Source: Flavivirga aquatica
GTDB lineage: Bacteria > Bacteroidota > Bacteroidia > Flavobacteriales > Flavobacteriaceae
DNA: 64,000 bases
Direction: 5' to 3'
Assembly (NCBI RefSeq): GCF_001747085.1
Contig: NZ_MDJD01000014.1
Coordinates: forward strand, 124,001-188,000
In this document: positions 56,548 to 64,000 of the stretch, piece by piece
Layout of the letters: each line of letters opens with the position of its first letter
Numbering within the stretch: position 1 is the first letter of the stretch
Position numbers and translations under genes: made by a program
The notes under the pieces: generated by a model
What the model was told of the DNA's origin: nothing
The model's input: the letters and a program-made list of their open reading frames with translations, nothing else
Database searches by the model: none

Positions 56548-57963
56548 ATGAAAGAAAAACAACAGAACATACTAGTAATAGGTGCTGGTCTATGCGGCTC
56601 CTTACTTGCTTTACGCTTAGGACAAAGAGGCTATAACGTTTCGGTTTACGAAATGCGTCCCGACTTAAGAAAAACAGATATTAGCGCTGGTCGATCTATA
56701 AACCTTGCCTTTTCAAATCGCGGTAATAAAGCCATGAAACTAGTTGGTTTAGAAAATAAAGTTAAAGCACTTTGCATCCCCATGAATGGTCGTATGATTC
56801 ATGATAAAGAAGGCAATACCTTTCAATCTAATTACAGTGGTCGTAATCATGAATATATAAATTCTATATCTCGAGGCGATTTAAATGCTTTACTTTTAAA
56901 TGAAGCAGAAAAACATGAAAATGTTTCTATCTATTTCAATAAGAAATGTAAGTCGGTTAATTTTGAAAATACAACGGCGCTATTTAAAGATTACGAAACA
57001 AAATCGGAATTTATTGAAGATGCAGATGCCATTATAGCAACAGATGGAGCGGGTTCTGCAATGCGAAAAAGCTACTATTTAAGTAAAGCATTCTTATTCA
57101 GTTTTTCTCAAGAATATTTAACGCATGGTTATAAGGAATTAAGCATTCTACCAACAGAAACTGGTGATTATAAAACTTATAAAAATGCTTTACACATTTG
57201 GCCGCGAGGCTCTTTTATGCTTATTGCTTTACCTAATTTAGATGGTAGTTTTACTGTCACTTTATTTTTAAGTTATAATGAAGGTGATTATAATTTCAAT
57301 AATCTTACTACACCTAAAATGGTTACAGAATTCTTTCAAAAAGAATTTCCTGATGCCTTAAAATTAATGCCAAATTTAGTGGAAGAATTCTTTGAGAACC
57401 CTACTGCACCATTAGGCACAGTTAAATGTTCTCCCTGGCATTATAAAGGAAACACCTTATTAATGGGAGATTCGGCTCATGCTATTGTCCCTTTTTATGG
57501 TCAAGGGATGAATGCATCTTTTGAAGATGTTGTTGAATTTGACAACATTTTAGACCTTAATTTAGAAAATTGGGAATCCGTTTTTAAAACTTATGAAGAT
57601 ACTCGTAAAAAAGATACCGATGCTATTGCAGATTTAGCTATCGATAATTTCCATGAGATGAAAGATCATATTGCTAACCCTATTTTTCAAGAAAAACGTA
57701 AATTGGAAATGGCTTTCGAGAAAATATTCCCATCGGAATATTCATCAAAATATTCATTAGTAACTTTTAATGATAATATAGGCTATAAAAAAGCTATGTT
57801 AAAAGGTAGAGCACAAGACAAAGCTATTTTAAATATGTTAGCAGATGGTGATATCTTAATATCTGATGATATCAAAGAAAACGAGTTAAAAATAATATTA
57901 GAAAAAGTAAAAAACCAAACCAAAGCCATTCTTAAAGATGATAGAATAGCTGGATTGAAATAA
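56548..57963 (+). CDS. kmo: Kynurenine 3-monooxygenase
   Basis: Kmo is the FAD-dependent hydroxylase that makes 3-hydroxykynurenine with NADPH and oxygen. The 471-residue protein has the N-terminal FAD motif GAGLCGSLLALRLGQRGY, RSINLAFSNRG (substrate region), the second FAD motif GDSAHAIVPFYGQGMNASFE, and a C-terminal amphipathic or hydrophobic end often used for membrane contact in eukaryotes but weak here. The start is ATG, close behind a palindromic promoter. The next gene begins after a short hairpin. Confidence 0.94.
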   Translation: MKEKQQNILVIGAGLCGSLLALRLGQRGYNVSVYEMRPDLRKTDISAGRSINLAFSNRGNKAMKLVGLENKVKALCIPMNGRMIHDKEGNTFQSNYSGRNHEYINSISRGDLNALLLNEAEKHENVSIYFNKKCKSVNFENTTALFKDYETKSEFIEDADAIIATDGAGSAMRKSYYLSKAFLFSFSQEYLTHGYKELSILPTETGDYKTYKNALHIWPRGSFMLIALPNLDGSFTVTLFLSYNEGDYNFNNLTTPKMVTEFFQKEFPDALKLMPNLVEEFFENPTAPLGTVKCSPWHYKGNTLLMGDSAHAIVPFYGQGMNASFEDVVEFDNILDLNLENWESVFKTYEDTRKKDTDAIADLAIDNFHEMKDHIANPIFQEKRKLEMAFEKIFPSEYSSKYSLVTFNDNIGYKKAMLKGRAQDKAILNMLADGDILISDDIKENELKIILEKVKNQTKAILKDDRIAGLK

Positions 57964-57972
57964 TATAAAAAG

Positions 57973-57989
57973 TCCTGCTTTTTGCAGGA
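57973..57989 (+). other. Intercistronic hairpin between kmo and the RidA gene
   Basis: TCCTGC-TTTTT-GCAGGA is a perfect 6-bp stem with five-T loop, 10 bases after the kmo stop and 13 before the next ATG. There is no T-run after it, so it is unlikely to be a complete terminator and may affect mRNA processing or attenuation. Confidence 0.5.
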
Positions 57990-58001
57990 ATAACAAAAAT
58001 T

Positions 58002-58406
58002 ATGGACAATAAAACAGTGACTCCCAGAGGAGCATACCCGCATATAAAACGTGTAGGTGACTTTATATTTGTATCGGGAACCAGTTCTCGTCGCCCAGAC
58101 AACATAATAGCTGGCGTAGATATTATTGACGAAATGGGAACTAAATATTTAAATATTGAAGTACAAACTCAAGAGGTTTTAAAAAATATAGACACTAATT
58201 TGCAAAAAGTAGGCGCTTCGTTAAAAGATGTTGTAGATGTCACTACTTTTTTAGTAAATATGAATGATTTTGCTAATTATAATAAAGCTTATGCTAATTT
58301 TTTCGACAAAGATACTGGGCCAACCAGAACAACTGTTGCTGTACACCAGTTACCACATCCAGATTTAGTTGTAGAAATTAAGGTTGTTGCTTATAAGAAG
58401 TTGTAG
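58002..58406 (+). CDS. RidA-family deaminase, probable 2-aminomuconate deaminase
   Basis: This 134-residue protein of the RidA/YjgF family has the conserved [11 protein letters not shown], the Arg in [20 protein letters not shown] and the IKVVAYKKL end. General RidA proteins hydrolyse enamine/imine intermediates. In a kynurenine cluster with ACMSD and aminomuconic semialdehyde dehydrogenase, this one probably deaminates 2-aminomuconate, as in Pseudomonas nba-type pathways. The next gene follows with no gap (stop and ATG abut). Confidence 0.85.
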   Translation: MDNKTVTPRGAYPHIKRVGDFIFVSGTSSRRPDNIIAGVDIIDEMGTKYLNIEVQTQEVLKNIDTNLQKVGASLKDVVDVTTFLVNMNDFANYNKAYANFFDKDTGPTRTTVAVHQLPHPDLVVEIKVVAYKKL

Positions 58407-58784
58407 ATGATAAAATATTTTATTCTAATATGCGTGCTCTCGTCATTAAATTTATTTGGTGATGCAGGCAACGATTATAGGTTTTATTTAGAACTCATTT
58501 CGAAAAATTCAGATACCATAAGTGGATACTTTTATCATTATCCATATAATGAGTATGATAAATTTACACACTACGATCAAAATTTTAAAAACTTTATAAA
58601 AAAAGACAGTATTGCTCTTTATTCGTTTATTTCAACTGTTAATATTGGAAATATGAATATTGATTTTTCTAAAACTGATTTTAAAAAAACGATTGATTTA
58701 AATAAGTATGATCATATTAGAGTAATTGATTACTTAGATTTTGGAGGAGGAGTCTACAGAATAAAAGAATTGAATAAAAATTAA
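58407..58784 (+). CDS. Unknown small exported protein within the kynurenine cluster
   Basis: I do not recognise this 125-residue protein. It has an N-terminal signal-like segment (FILICVLSSLNLFGDAG) and a body rich in Asp/Tyr/Phe with alternating strands (ISGYFYHYPYNEYDKF; IRVIDYLDFGGGVYRIKE). It begins directly after the RidA stop codon, which suggests it is translated from the same mRNA. There is no sign it takes part in the pathway. Confidence 0.6.
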   Translation: MIKYFILICVLSSLNLFGDAGNDYRFYLELISKNSDTISGYFYHYPYNEYDKFTHYDQNFKNFIKKDSIALYSFISTVNIGNMNIDFSKTDFKKTIDLNKYDHIRVIDYLDFGGGVYRIKELNKN

Positions 58785-58796
58785 TATGCTTTAATA

Positions 58797-59060
58797 GTGG
58801 CAAAAAAATCTTTTTGTGAGTCTGTAAACATTTATGACATAGAAGAATGCTGTCATTTACACTTCTTATCTTGGAAAAACAATGTTAACAAAGATTTGAT
58901 TGATAAAATCCTAGCAGATCTTCGCAACTATAAAAAAGATGAGTTAAATAATAATTTAGAACAAGATAATGAGCCAAAATTCTTTGAGTATTTAAATAAA
59001 ATAAAGGAGTCTCTTCTTAAAAAAAACATATTACTAATACAATATTGCGAGTCTTGCTAA
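58797..59060 (+). CDS. Unknown small Cys-containing protein within the kynurenine cluster
   Basis: This possible gene of 87 residues starts at GTG (58797), with VNIYDIEECCHLHFLSWKNN and a C-terminal LIQYCESC. The Cys/His content hints at metal binding, but no family is recognised. It lies 12 bp after the preceding gene and its stop is 1 bp before the next ATG, which supports translation. The start codon is uncertain. Confidence 0.5.
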   Translation: MAKKSFCESVNIYDIEECCHLHFLSWKNNVNKDLIDKILADLRNYKKDELNNNLEQDNEPKFFEYLNKIKESLLKKNILLIQYCESC

Positions 59061-59061
59061 A

Positions 59062-60501
59062 ATGAATATTAAAAACTATATAAACGGTATACATAAAAAC
59101 CCAGTCAATAATGAGTGGATAGACAACTACTGTCCAGCAAATGGCGAAGTTTATGGACAAATACCTAACTCTTCCAAAGCAGATGTAGAAAACGCATATC
59201 GAGCTGCTAAATCTGCTTTTTCAGGTTGGTCTCAAACAACTTTAGAAGAACGTAGTAGAGTATTAATAAAAATTTCTGAATTGCTAGAAGCTAATCTTGA
59301 ACGTTTTGCTGAGGCTGAAAGTAAAGATAATGGCAAACCTATTAGTTTAGCTAAAGCAGTAGATATTCCTAGAGCTGCTAGTAACTTTAGGTTTTTTGGA
59401 CATGCTATTACACAATTCGCTAGTGAAAGCCATGAAAGTACTGGTCAAAATGCTATAAATTACACTCTAAGACACCCTATAGGTGTTGTTGGCTGTATTT
59501 CTCCATGGAATCTTCCGCTGTATTTATTTACTTGGAAAATAGCTCCTGCCATTGCAGCTGGAAACTGTGTAGTTGCTAAACCAAGTGAAGTTACTCCTAT
59601 GACTGCTTATTTATTAGGTGAAATTTGCAATAAAGCTGGTTTACCTAAAGGCGTTCTAAACATTATACATGGATTAGGTAAAACTACGGGGCAAGCCATT
59701 ATTAAACATCCAGATATAAAAGCGATTTCATTCACAGGAGGTACAGAGACTGGTGCTCGTATAGCAAAAATAGCTGCTCCCATGTTTAAAAAACTATCTT
59801 TAGAACTTGGTGGTAAAAACCCAAACATCATTTTTGCAGATTGTGATTATGATGATATGCTAAATACTACTGTACGTTCGTCCTTTGCCAATCAAGGACA
59901 AATTTGTTTATGTGGAAGTAGGATTTTTGTAGAAAAGTCTATCTACAAAAAATTTAAAATAGATTTTATTGAAAAAGTAAAACAACTTCATGTTGGGCAT
60001 CCATCTGAAAGTGATATAAATATTGGAGCTTTAGTTTCTAAATCGCATTTAAAAAAAGTATTACAATATATTAATATTGCTAAAGAAGAAAACGGAACTG
60101 TACTTTGCGGAGGCAGTAAAGTAAATGTAGAAGGTTACGAAAAGGGTTATTATTTAGAGCCTACAGTTATTGAAGTACCTACAGACGAATGTAGAATAAA
60201 TCAAGAAGAAGTATTTGGCCCTGTTGTAACTATTATGCCTTTTAGTTCTGAAAAAGAAGTATTACATATGGCAAACAAAGTAAAATATGGTTTGTCTGCA
60301 ACACTTTGGACAAATAATTTAAAACGAACCATGCGCATAAGTAATCAATTACAAGCAGGAATTGTTTGGGTTAACACATGGATGTTACGTGATTTGCGCA
60401 CTCCTTTTGGAGGCGTAAAAGCATCTGGAATTGGTCGTGAAGGTGGTTTTGAATCTTTACGATTTTTTACAGAAGCTAAAAATGTATGTATAAAATATTA
60501 A
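59062..60501 (+). CDS. Aldehyde dehydrogenase, probable 2-aminomuconic 6-semialdehyde dehydrogenase
   Basis: This 479-residue NAD-dependent ALDH has the coenzyme region SPWNLPLYLFTWKIAPAIAA, the general base Glu in LELGGKNPN, the catalytic Cys in NQGQICLCGSR, and EEVFGPVVTIMPF. The DNGKPISLAKAVDIPRAASN stretch and RFFGHAITQFASESH are typical of the ALDH8-type enzymes that oxidise 2-aminomuconic semialdehyde. Its neighbours (ACMSD, HAAO, RidA) support that reaction. It follows the small gene with a 1-bp gap. Confidence 0.92.
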   Translation: MNIKNYINGIHKNPVNNEWIDNYCPANGEVYGQIPNSSKADVENAYRAAKSAFSGWSQTTLEERSRVLIKISELLEANLERFAEAESKDNGKPISLAKAVDIPRAASNFRFFGHAITQFASESHESTGQNAINYTLRHPIGVVGCISPWNLPLYLFTWKIAPAIAAGNCVVAKPSEVTPMTAYLLGEICNKAGLPKGVLNIIHGLGKTTGQAIIKHPDIKAISFTGGTETGARIAKIAAPMFKKLSLELGGKNPNIIFADCDYDDMLNTTVRSSFANQGQICLCGSRIFVEKSIYKKFKIDFIEKVKQLHVGHPSESDINIGALVSKSHLKKVLQYINIAKEENGTVLCGGSKVNVEGYEKGYYLEPTVIEVPTDECRINQEEVFGPVVTIMPFSSEKEVLHMANKVKYGLSATLWTNNLKRTMRISNQLQAGIVWVNTWMLRDLRTPFGGVKASGIGREGGFESLRFFTEAKNVCIKY

Positions 60502-60520
60502 TTTCCGAGTATCAGGAAAT
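60501..60520 (+). other. Intercistronic hairpin after the aldehyde dehydrogenase gene
   Basis: ATTTCC-GAGTATCA-GGAAAT is a 6-bp perfect stem starting at the stop codon. It is not followed by a T-run. It resembles the small hairpins in other junctions of this cluster in position rather than in sequence. Confidence 0.4.
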
Positions 60521-60577
60521 CTATTAAATTGAAACTAGATTATTATTAAAAAATGCAGCTCTAACAGAAATAAGTAT

Positions 60578-61360
60578 ATGGATTTAAAATTAAATAACAA
60601 AAATGCACTTGTATGCGGAAGCACACAAGGTATAGGAAAAGCTACAGCTATGGCATTAGCTGCTGAAGGTGTAAATGTAACCTTGGCTGCAAGAAATAGA
60701 GATAAACTAAAGGCTGTTTTAGCAGAGTTACCTCAACATAGAAACCATAGTTATATTGTAGCAGATTTTTCTAACCCAAGGGATTTACAAGAACAAGTCA
60801 TTAATTTTGTTGAAAAAAATCATGGGTTTCACATCGTGATAAATAATACTGGTGGGCCCAGAAGTGGCGGAATATTAACGGCTAGTTTAGAAGAGTTTGA
60901 AAATGCTTTTACACAACATGTAAAATGCAATCATGTATTAGCTCAGGCTACAATTCCGTTTATGAAAACTGAAGGTTTTGGTAGAATAATAAATGTTATT
61001 TCTACGTCTGTTAAAGAACCTATTCCTGGTCTTGGAGTAAGCAATACTATTAGGGGTGCTGTAGGTAATTGGAGTAAAACACTATCTCTTGAAGTTGGTG
61101 CTTTTGGTATTACTGTAAATAATGTATTGCCTGGTTTTACAGAAACGGAACGTTTAACACAAATTATTAAAATTAAAGCTGCTAATGAAGGGAATACAAT
61201 TGAAGAAATGGCAGAAATCATGAAAAACTACACGCCAATTAAACGTTTTGCTAAACCAGAAGAAACAGCCAGTGTTATAACCTTTTTGGCTAGTGAAGCT
61301 GCTAGTTATGTTAATGGGATTAATGTTCCGGTTGATGGCGGACGTACAAAATCTTTATAA
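60578..61360 (+). CDS. SDR-family protein lacking the YxxxK active site
   Basis: This 260-residue short-chain dehydrogenase-like protein has an intact N-terminal NAD(P) motif (GSTQGIGKATAMALAAEG), NNTGGP, and INVISTSVKEPIPGLG. Where classical SDRs have YxxxK, it reads SNTIRGAVGNWSKTL, so the catalytic Tyr is Asn and the Lys is Arg. This SNxxR subgroup occurs in many bacteria. Its activity is therefore uncertain. Conserved location in the kynurenine cluster suggests a role as a helper or an unusual reductase in the path. Confidence 0.85.
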   Translation: MDLKLNNKNALVCGSTQGIGKATAMALAAEGVNVTLAARNRDKLKAVLAELPQHRNHSYIVADFSNPRDLQEQVINFVEKNHGFHIVINNTGGPRSGGILTASLEEFENAFTQHVKCNHVLAQATIPFMKTEGFGRIINVISTSVKEPIPGLGVSNTIRGAVGNWSKTLSLEVGAFGITVNNVLPGFTETERLTQIIKIKAANEGNTIEEMAEIMKNYTPIKRFAKPEETASVITFLASEAASYVNGINVPVDGGRTKSL

Positions 61361-61420
61361 TAATTTAAACCCTATAGTCTTTAATACTTTTTAAGACCTT
61401 TGTATATTAGTAATAAATTT

Positions 61421-61499
61421 GCGTGAAGGATTGAAGCGATATCCTTTTTGTTTTTCTCAAAAAGATTTAGCGTAAAGCCTGACCTTTAGGGCACGCCCA
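61421..61499 (+). ncRNA. Structured RNA-like element before the HAAO gene
   Basis: GCGTG (61421-61425) pairs with CACGC (61492-61496) as a closing stem. Inside are GGAT...ATCC with a TGAAGCG loop and CTTTTTG-TTTTTCT-CAAAAAG, followed by AGCGTAAAGCCTGACC and a GACC-TTTA-GGGC turn. The pattern GGATTGAAGCGATATCCTTT... AAAGCCTGACC resembles an intergenic element that recurs in Flavobacteriaceae genomes; Rfam Flavo-1 is a possible match that I could not test. It ends 12 bases before the HAAO start codon. Confidence 0.6.
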
Positions 61500-61511
61500 A
61501 AAAATATAAAT

Positions 61512-62045
61512 ATGAGTAATTTAGTTTCTCCATTAAATTTTAAAGCTTGGATTGAGGAAAACAGACACCTTTTAAAACCCCCAGTTGGTAATAAATGTGT
61601 GTGGAAAGATGGTGATTTTATTGTAATGGTTGTTGGAGGACCTAATAACAGAAAAGATTACCATTATAATGAAACTCCTGAGTTTTTCTATCAAATTGAA
61701 GGTGACATTATTTTAAAAATAATAGACAATGGCACGCCTAAAGATGTGCATATTAAAGAGGGTGATATTTATTTATTACCTCCAAAAGTCCCCCACTCCC
61801 CCAAAAGAGGAGCTAATACAGTAGGTCTTGTTATTGAATACAAAAGACCTGAAGGCATGCGAGATGCTCTTTTATGGTTTTGTGAAAATTGTGTAACTAA
61901 ACTTTATGAAGAAGATTTTATTGTAAAAAATATTGAAACAGATATGCCTAAAATATTTGATAAGTTTTATGGCGATAAAGATAAACGTAGTTGTCCTAAC
62001 TGTGGAGAAGTTATGCAACCTCCTAAGAAAATTAAGATTGATTAA
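61512..62045 (+). CDS. nbaC: 3-hydroxyanthranilate 3,4-dioxygenase
   Basis: This 177-residue cupin-fold iron enzyme opens 3-hydroxyanthranilate to ACMS. Metal ligands lie in KDYHYNETPEFFYQIEGD and PPKVPHSPKRG. The C-terminal CENC (near 123-126) and CPNCGEVMQPP motifs form the extra rubredoxin-like iron site seen in bacterial HAAO. ATG start with family length of about 175. It follows the structured RNA-like element directly. Confidence 0.95.
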   Translation: MSNLVSPLNFKAWIEENRHLLKPPVGNKCVWKDGDFIVMVVGGPNNRKDYHYNETPEFFYQIEGDIILKIIDNGTPKDVHIKEGDIYLLPPKVPHSPKRGANTVGLVIEYKRPEGMRDALLWFCENCVTKLYEEDFIVKNIETDMPKIFDKFYGDKDKRSCPNCGEVMQPPKKIKID

Positions 62046-62060
62046 ATAAAATTTAAAGAT

Positions 62061-62076
62061 TCCTGACCTCTCAGGA
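62061..62076 (+). other. Intercistronic hairpin between HAAO and ACMSD genes
   Basis: TCCTGA-CCTC-TCAGGA is a perfect 6-bp stem with a 4-base loop, 15 bases after the HAAO stop and 7 before the next start codon. It overlaps or abuts the ribosome-binding region, so it may modulate translation. Confidence 0.5.
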
Positions 62077-62083
62077 TTTAAAC

Positions 62084-63169
62084 ATGAAGCGTAAACTAAG
62101 AATTAACGGCCATTCACATCTACTTCCTTACCCAGAAGAGATTCCTGATTTTATGAAGGAAAAAGAAATTTTCTGGGTTGATGACGAACGTAAACACATG
62201 TTACAGAAAGGTTGGAAACGCCCTGTAACTGATTCTAGTTTTTTTCTAGATGAAAAGCTAGAATGGATGGAACGTAACAATTTAGACCATGCTGTTGTTT
62301 TAAATTTATCTCAACTATATGGCAATGGTTTACGTTTACAAGATATGAAAAAAGCATTACGCTTTCAAAACGATTTTAATGCAAAAATACAGCATGATCA
62401 CCCTTCAAAATTCACTTGTGGTTTTGTGGTACATCCAGGTTTTATTCATGGTGCTTTATGGGAGATTGAGCGTTGTGTAAATGAACTAAACATGAAAGTG
62501 CTATGCTTACCTACCCATTTTATGGATTCTATAGGGCAATGGCGTTCTGTTTTTGATAAAGAAAATGATGCTATTTTTGAAATGGCTAACAAATACAAAT
62601 TGGCCATAGAAATACACCCTTATGATGGTGATAAAATGATAAATTTAGAAAATTCTTCATGGCGTTTTCATCTTATTTGGATGCTTGCTCAATGTGGTGA
62701 TGCGTATCATTTTTATACGCTTAATGGCATGCAGGAACGTTTCCCTAATATTAGAACGTGTTTTGCTCACGGCGGGCAGCTTGCTCAAATGAATTTAGGT
62801 AGACGTATACAGGGTTTCGATGGTAGACCAGATTTATTTAAAGGCAAACACCACCCTAGAAAAGCTGTTGGTCATCCTAATATTTATTTCGACACATTGG
62901 TACATGATACCGATTCTTTAAAATTGATGATTGATAGACAAGGAAGCAATCAAGTTATTATGGGACTTGACGATCCTTACCCTCTTGGTGAAATGGAAAG
63001 TGACGCACAGTCGTCCTATCCTGGTAAATTATTGGATTTAGCTATAGATAGAAACATTATTGACAAAAAACAGTACGAAGATATTTGGGAAGATAATGTA
63101 CTTAGATGGTTATTTGGGGATGATAATAATGCTAAAAAAGATCTTATTTCTAAAATTTTAAATAATTAA
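62084..63169 (+). CDS. nbaD: 2-amino-3-carboxymuconate-6-semialdehyde decarboxylase
   Basis: ACMSD is the zinc amidohydrolase-fold decarboxylase that diverts ACMS away from quinolinate (NAD synthesis) to 2-aminomuconic semialdehyde. The 361-residue protein has the metal motif HSH at residues 9-11 (NGHSHLLPYP), His in CLPTHFMDS, the CFAHGGQLAQMNLGRR segment and the Asp in MGLDDPYPLGEM. Length and motifs match the family. It completes the HAAO-ACMSD-AMSDH-deaminase chain in the cluster. Confidence 0.93.
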   Translation: MKRKLRINGHSHLLPYPEEIPDFMKEKEIFWVDDERKHMLQKGWKRPVTDSSFFLDEKLEWMERNNLDHAVVLNLSQLYGNGLRLQDMKKALRFQNDFNAKIQHDHPSKFTCGFVVHPGFIHGALWEIERCVNELNMKVLCLPTHFMDSIGQWRSVFDKENDAIFEMANKYKLAIEIHPYDGDKMINLENSSWRFHLIWMLAQCGDAYHFYTLNGMQERFPNIRTCFAHGGQLAQMNLGRRIQGFDGRPDLFKGKHHPRKAVGHPNIYFDTLVHDTDSLKLMIDRQGSNQVIMGLDDPYPLGEMESDAQSSYPGKLLDLAIDRNIIDKKQYEDIWEDNVLRWLFGDDNNAKKDLISKILNN

Positions 63170-63357
63170 TCGAAAGCCTTTCTTTTTAGTTTATAAAAAG
63201 AGTGTTTGTAATTAGAAACGCATTAAACCTTATAAGGTTACTGCAAATAGTTATTATTAAGATATTTTACCTATTTTGAATAAAAATTAAACTATTATTA
63301 AAATGAATAAAGAAAAAAGTAATACTTTCGATTCTTAATTTTTATTTAATTTACTTT

Positions 63358-63999
63358 ATGCATTTTATACCAGAAGCACTAGATAATTATGTTGTAAAAC
63401 ATTCTGAAGAAGAACCTAGTTTATTACAACAGTTAACTAGAGAGACTTATCAAAAAATATTACAGCCACGTATGCTTAGTGGTCATTATCAAGGGCGTAT
63501 TTTAAGTATGATTTCTAAATTAGTAAATCCAAAGGATATTTTAGAAATAGGCACTTATACTGGCTATTCTGCCTTATGCTTGGCAGAAGGTATGCAAGCT
63601 ACTGGTGAATTACATACTATAGATATAAATGAAGAACTTATAGATTTTCAACGTAAATACTTTGATAAATCTGCTTTTGGAGATAGAATCCATCAACATT
63701 TAGGAAGTGCTTTAGATGTTATACCTAAGTTTGATAAAACTTTTGATTTAATTTTTATTGATGCCGATAAAGATAATTACCCTAATTATTATAACATTAT
63801 AATTGATAAGTTAAATACTGGAGGTATTATTCTATCTGATAACGTGCTTTGGAGTGGTAAAGTTATTGAAAAGTTACGTCCTGATGATACCTCTACAAAA
63901 GCTTTATTAGAATATAATACCCTATTGAAAGAAGATTCTAGAATTGAAACGATCCTTTTGCCTATTAGAGATGGCTTAACAATTAGTCGCAAGTTGTAA
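63358..63999 (+). CDS. O-methyltransferase (caffeoyl-CoA OMT-like)
   Basis: This 213-residue SAM-dependent O-methyltransferase has the class I motif I LEIGTYTGYSALCLAEGM, motif with IDADKDNYPNYY that binds the metal and substrate, and GGIILSDNVLWSGKV. It resembles the cation-dependent catechol or caffeoyl-CoA methyltransferases widespread in bacteria. The substrate is unknown, and whether it acts on a kynurenine-derived catechol-like compound is a guess. It is separated by 188 bp from ACMSD, so it may have its own promoter. Confidence 0.88.
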   Translation: MHFIPEALDNYVVKHSEEEPSLLQQLTRETYQKILQPRMLSGHYQGRILSMISKLVNPKDILEIGTYTGYSALCLAEGMQATGELHTIDINEELIDFQRKYFDKSAFGDRIHQHLGSALDVIPKFDKTFDLIFIDADKDNYPNYYNIIIDKLNTGGIILSDNVLWSGKVIEKLRPDDTSTKALLEYNTLLKEDSRIETILLPIRDGLTISRKL

Positions 64000-64000
64000 T

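Overview
The window looks like a chromosomal segment of a marine-type member of the Flavobacteriaceae (Bacteroidota). It is A+T-rich. Several genes are preceded by the Bacteroidota -7 promoter motif TAnnTTTG. It encodes a secreted S8 protease with a type IX secretion (T9SS) C-terminal signal, and families typical of the group such as DUF1573, DUF4136, DUF4230 and DUF5522. Assignment to a genus is not possible from the sequence alone.

Layout. 1-17.6 kb is mostly housekeeping: the valS start, a DUF1573 protein, a retropepsin/PDZ protein, an aminotransferase, murB, an ECF sigma/anti-sigma pair, a decayed aquaporin gene, a multi-hairpin leader before a small Cys-rich protein, GT2/ECF sigma/Nramp genes that overlap one another, lipA, gap, a TPR hybrid histidine kinase, lpxK, a Nif3-like protein and a coiled-coil protein whose zinc ribbon has lost its cysteines. 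17.6-28.4 kb holds msrA, a Crp/Fnr + MBL-fold + NTF2-like module bordered by IS remnants, two unrecognised or weakly recognised exported proteins, a hydrolase, hemL, a glucosaminidase/LysM protein, a deaminase-like PLP enzyme and small proteins. 28.4-39.4 kb holds a DUF4136 lipoprotein, an IS1182-like element sitting in that gene's terminator, the S8/T9SS protease, a decayed IS4-like element, a bestrophin, an aromatic amino acid hydroxylase, an enoyl-CoA hydratase and a DUF4230 protein.

39.4-53 kb is a mobile, decaying accessory region. It contains a second Crp/Fnr + NTF2-like + MBL-fold module, a simple-repeat tract, a degenerate group II intron, a GH9-like glycosidase, further IS remnants, and an IS91-type element with a broken tyrosine recombinase. 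Next comes what I read as a small integron-type gene-cassette array without an integrase in view. A membrane protein, a HEPN-like protein, and RadC plus a ParE/RelE toxin-antitoxin pair all lie on the minus strand. Each of these three units is followed by an attC-like inverted repeat, and the best of these repeats is split by an IS1182-like element with a clean 4-bp target duplication.

53-64 kb returns to core metabolism. A methyltransferase, a decayed lipoprotein gene and a CDGSH ferredoxin-like protein are followed by a long plus-strand cluster for tryptophan breakdown through kynurenine and 2-aminomuconate: kynU, kmo, a RidA-type deaminase, two small unknown genes, aminomuconic semialdehyde dehydrogenase, an SDR protein, 3-hydroxyanthranilate dioxygenase, ACMS decarboxylase, and finally an O-methyltransferase. 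Short hairpins lie in several gene junctions of this cluster, a perfect 16-bp palindrome covers the kmo promoter, and a structured RNA-like element lies just before the dioxygenase gene. The phenylalanine hydroxylase-like gene at 36 kb fits the same theme of aromatic amino acid use.
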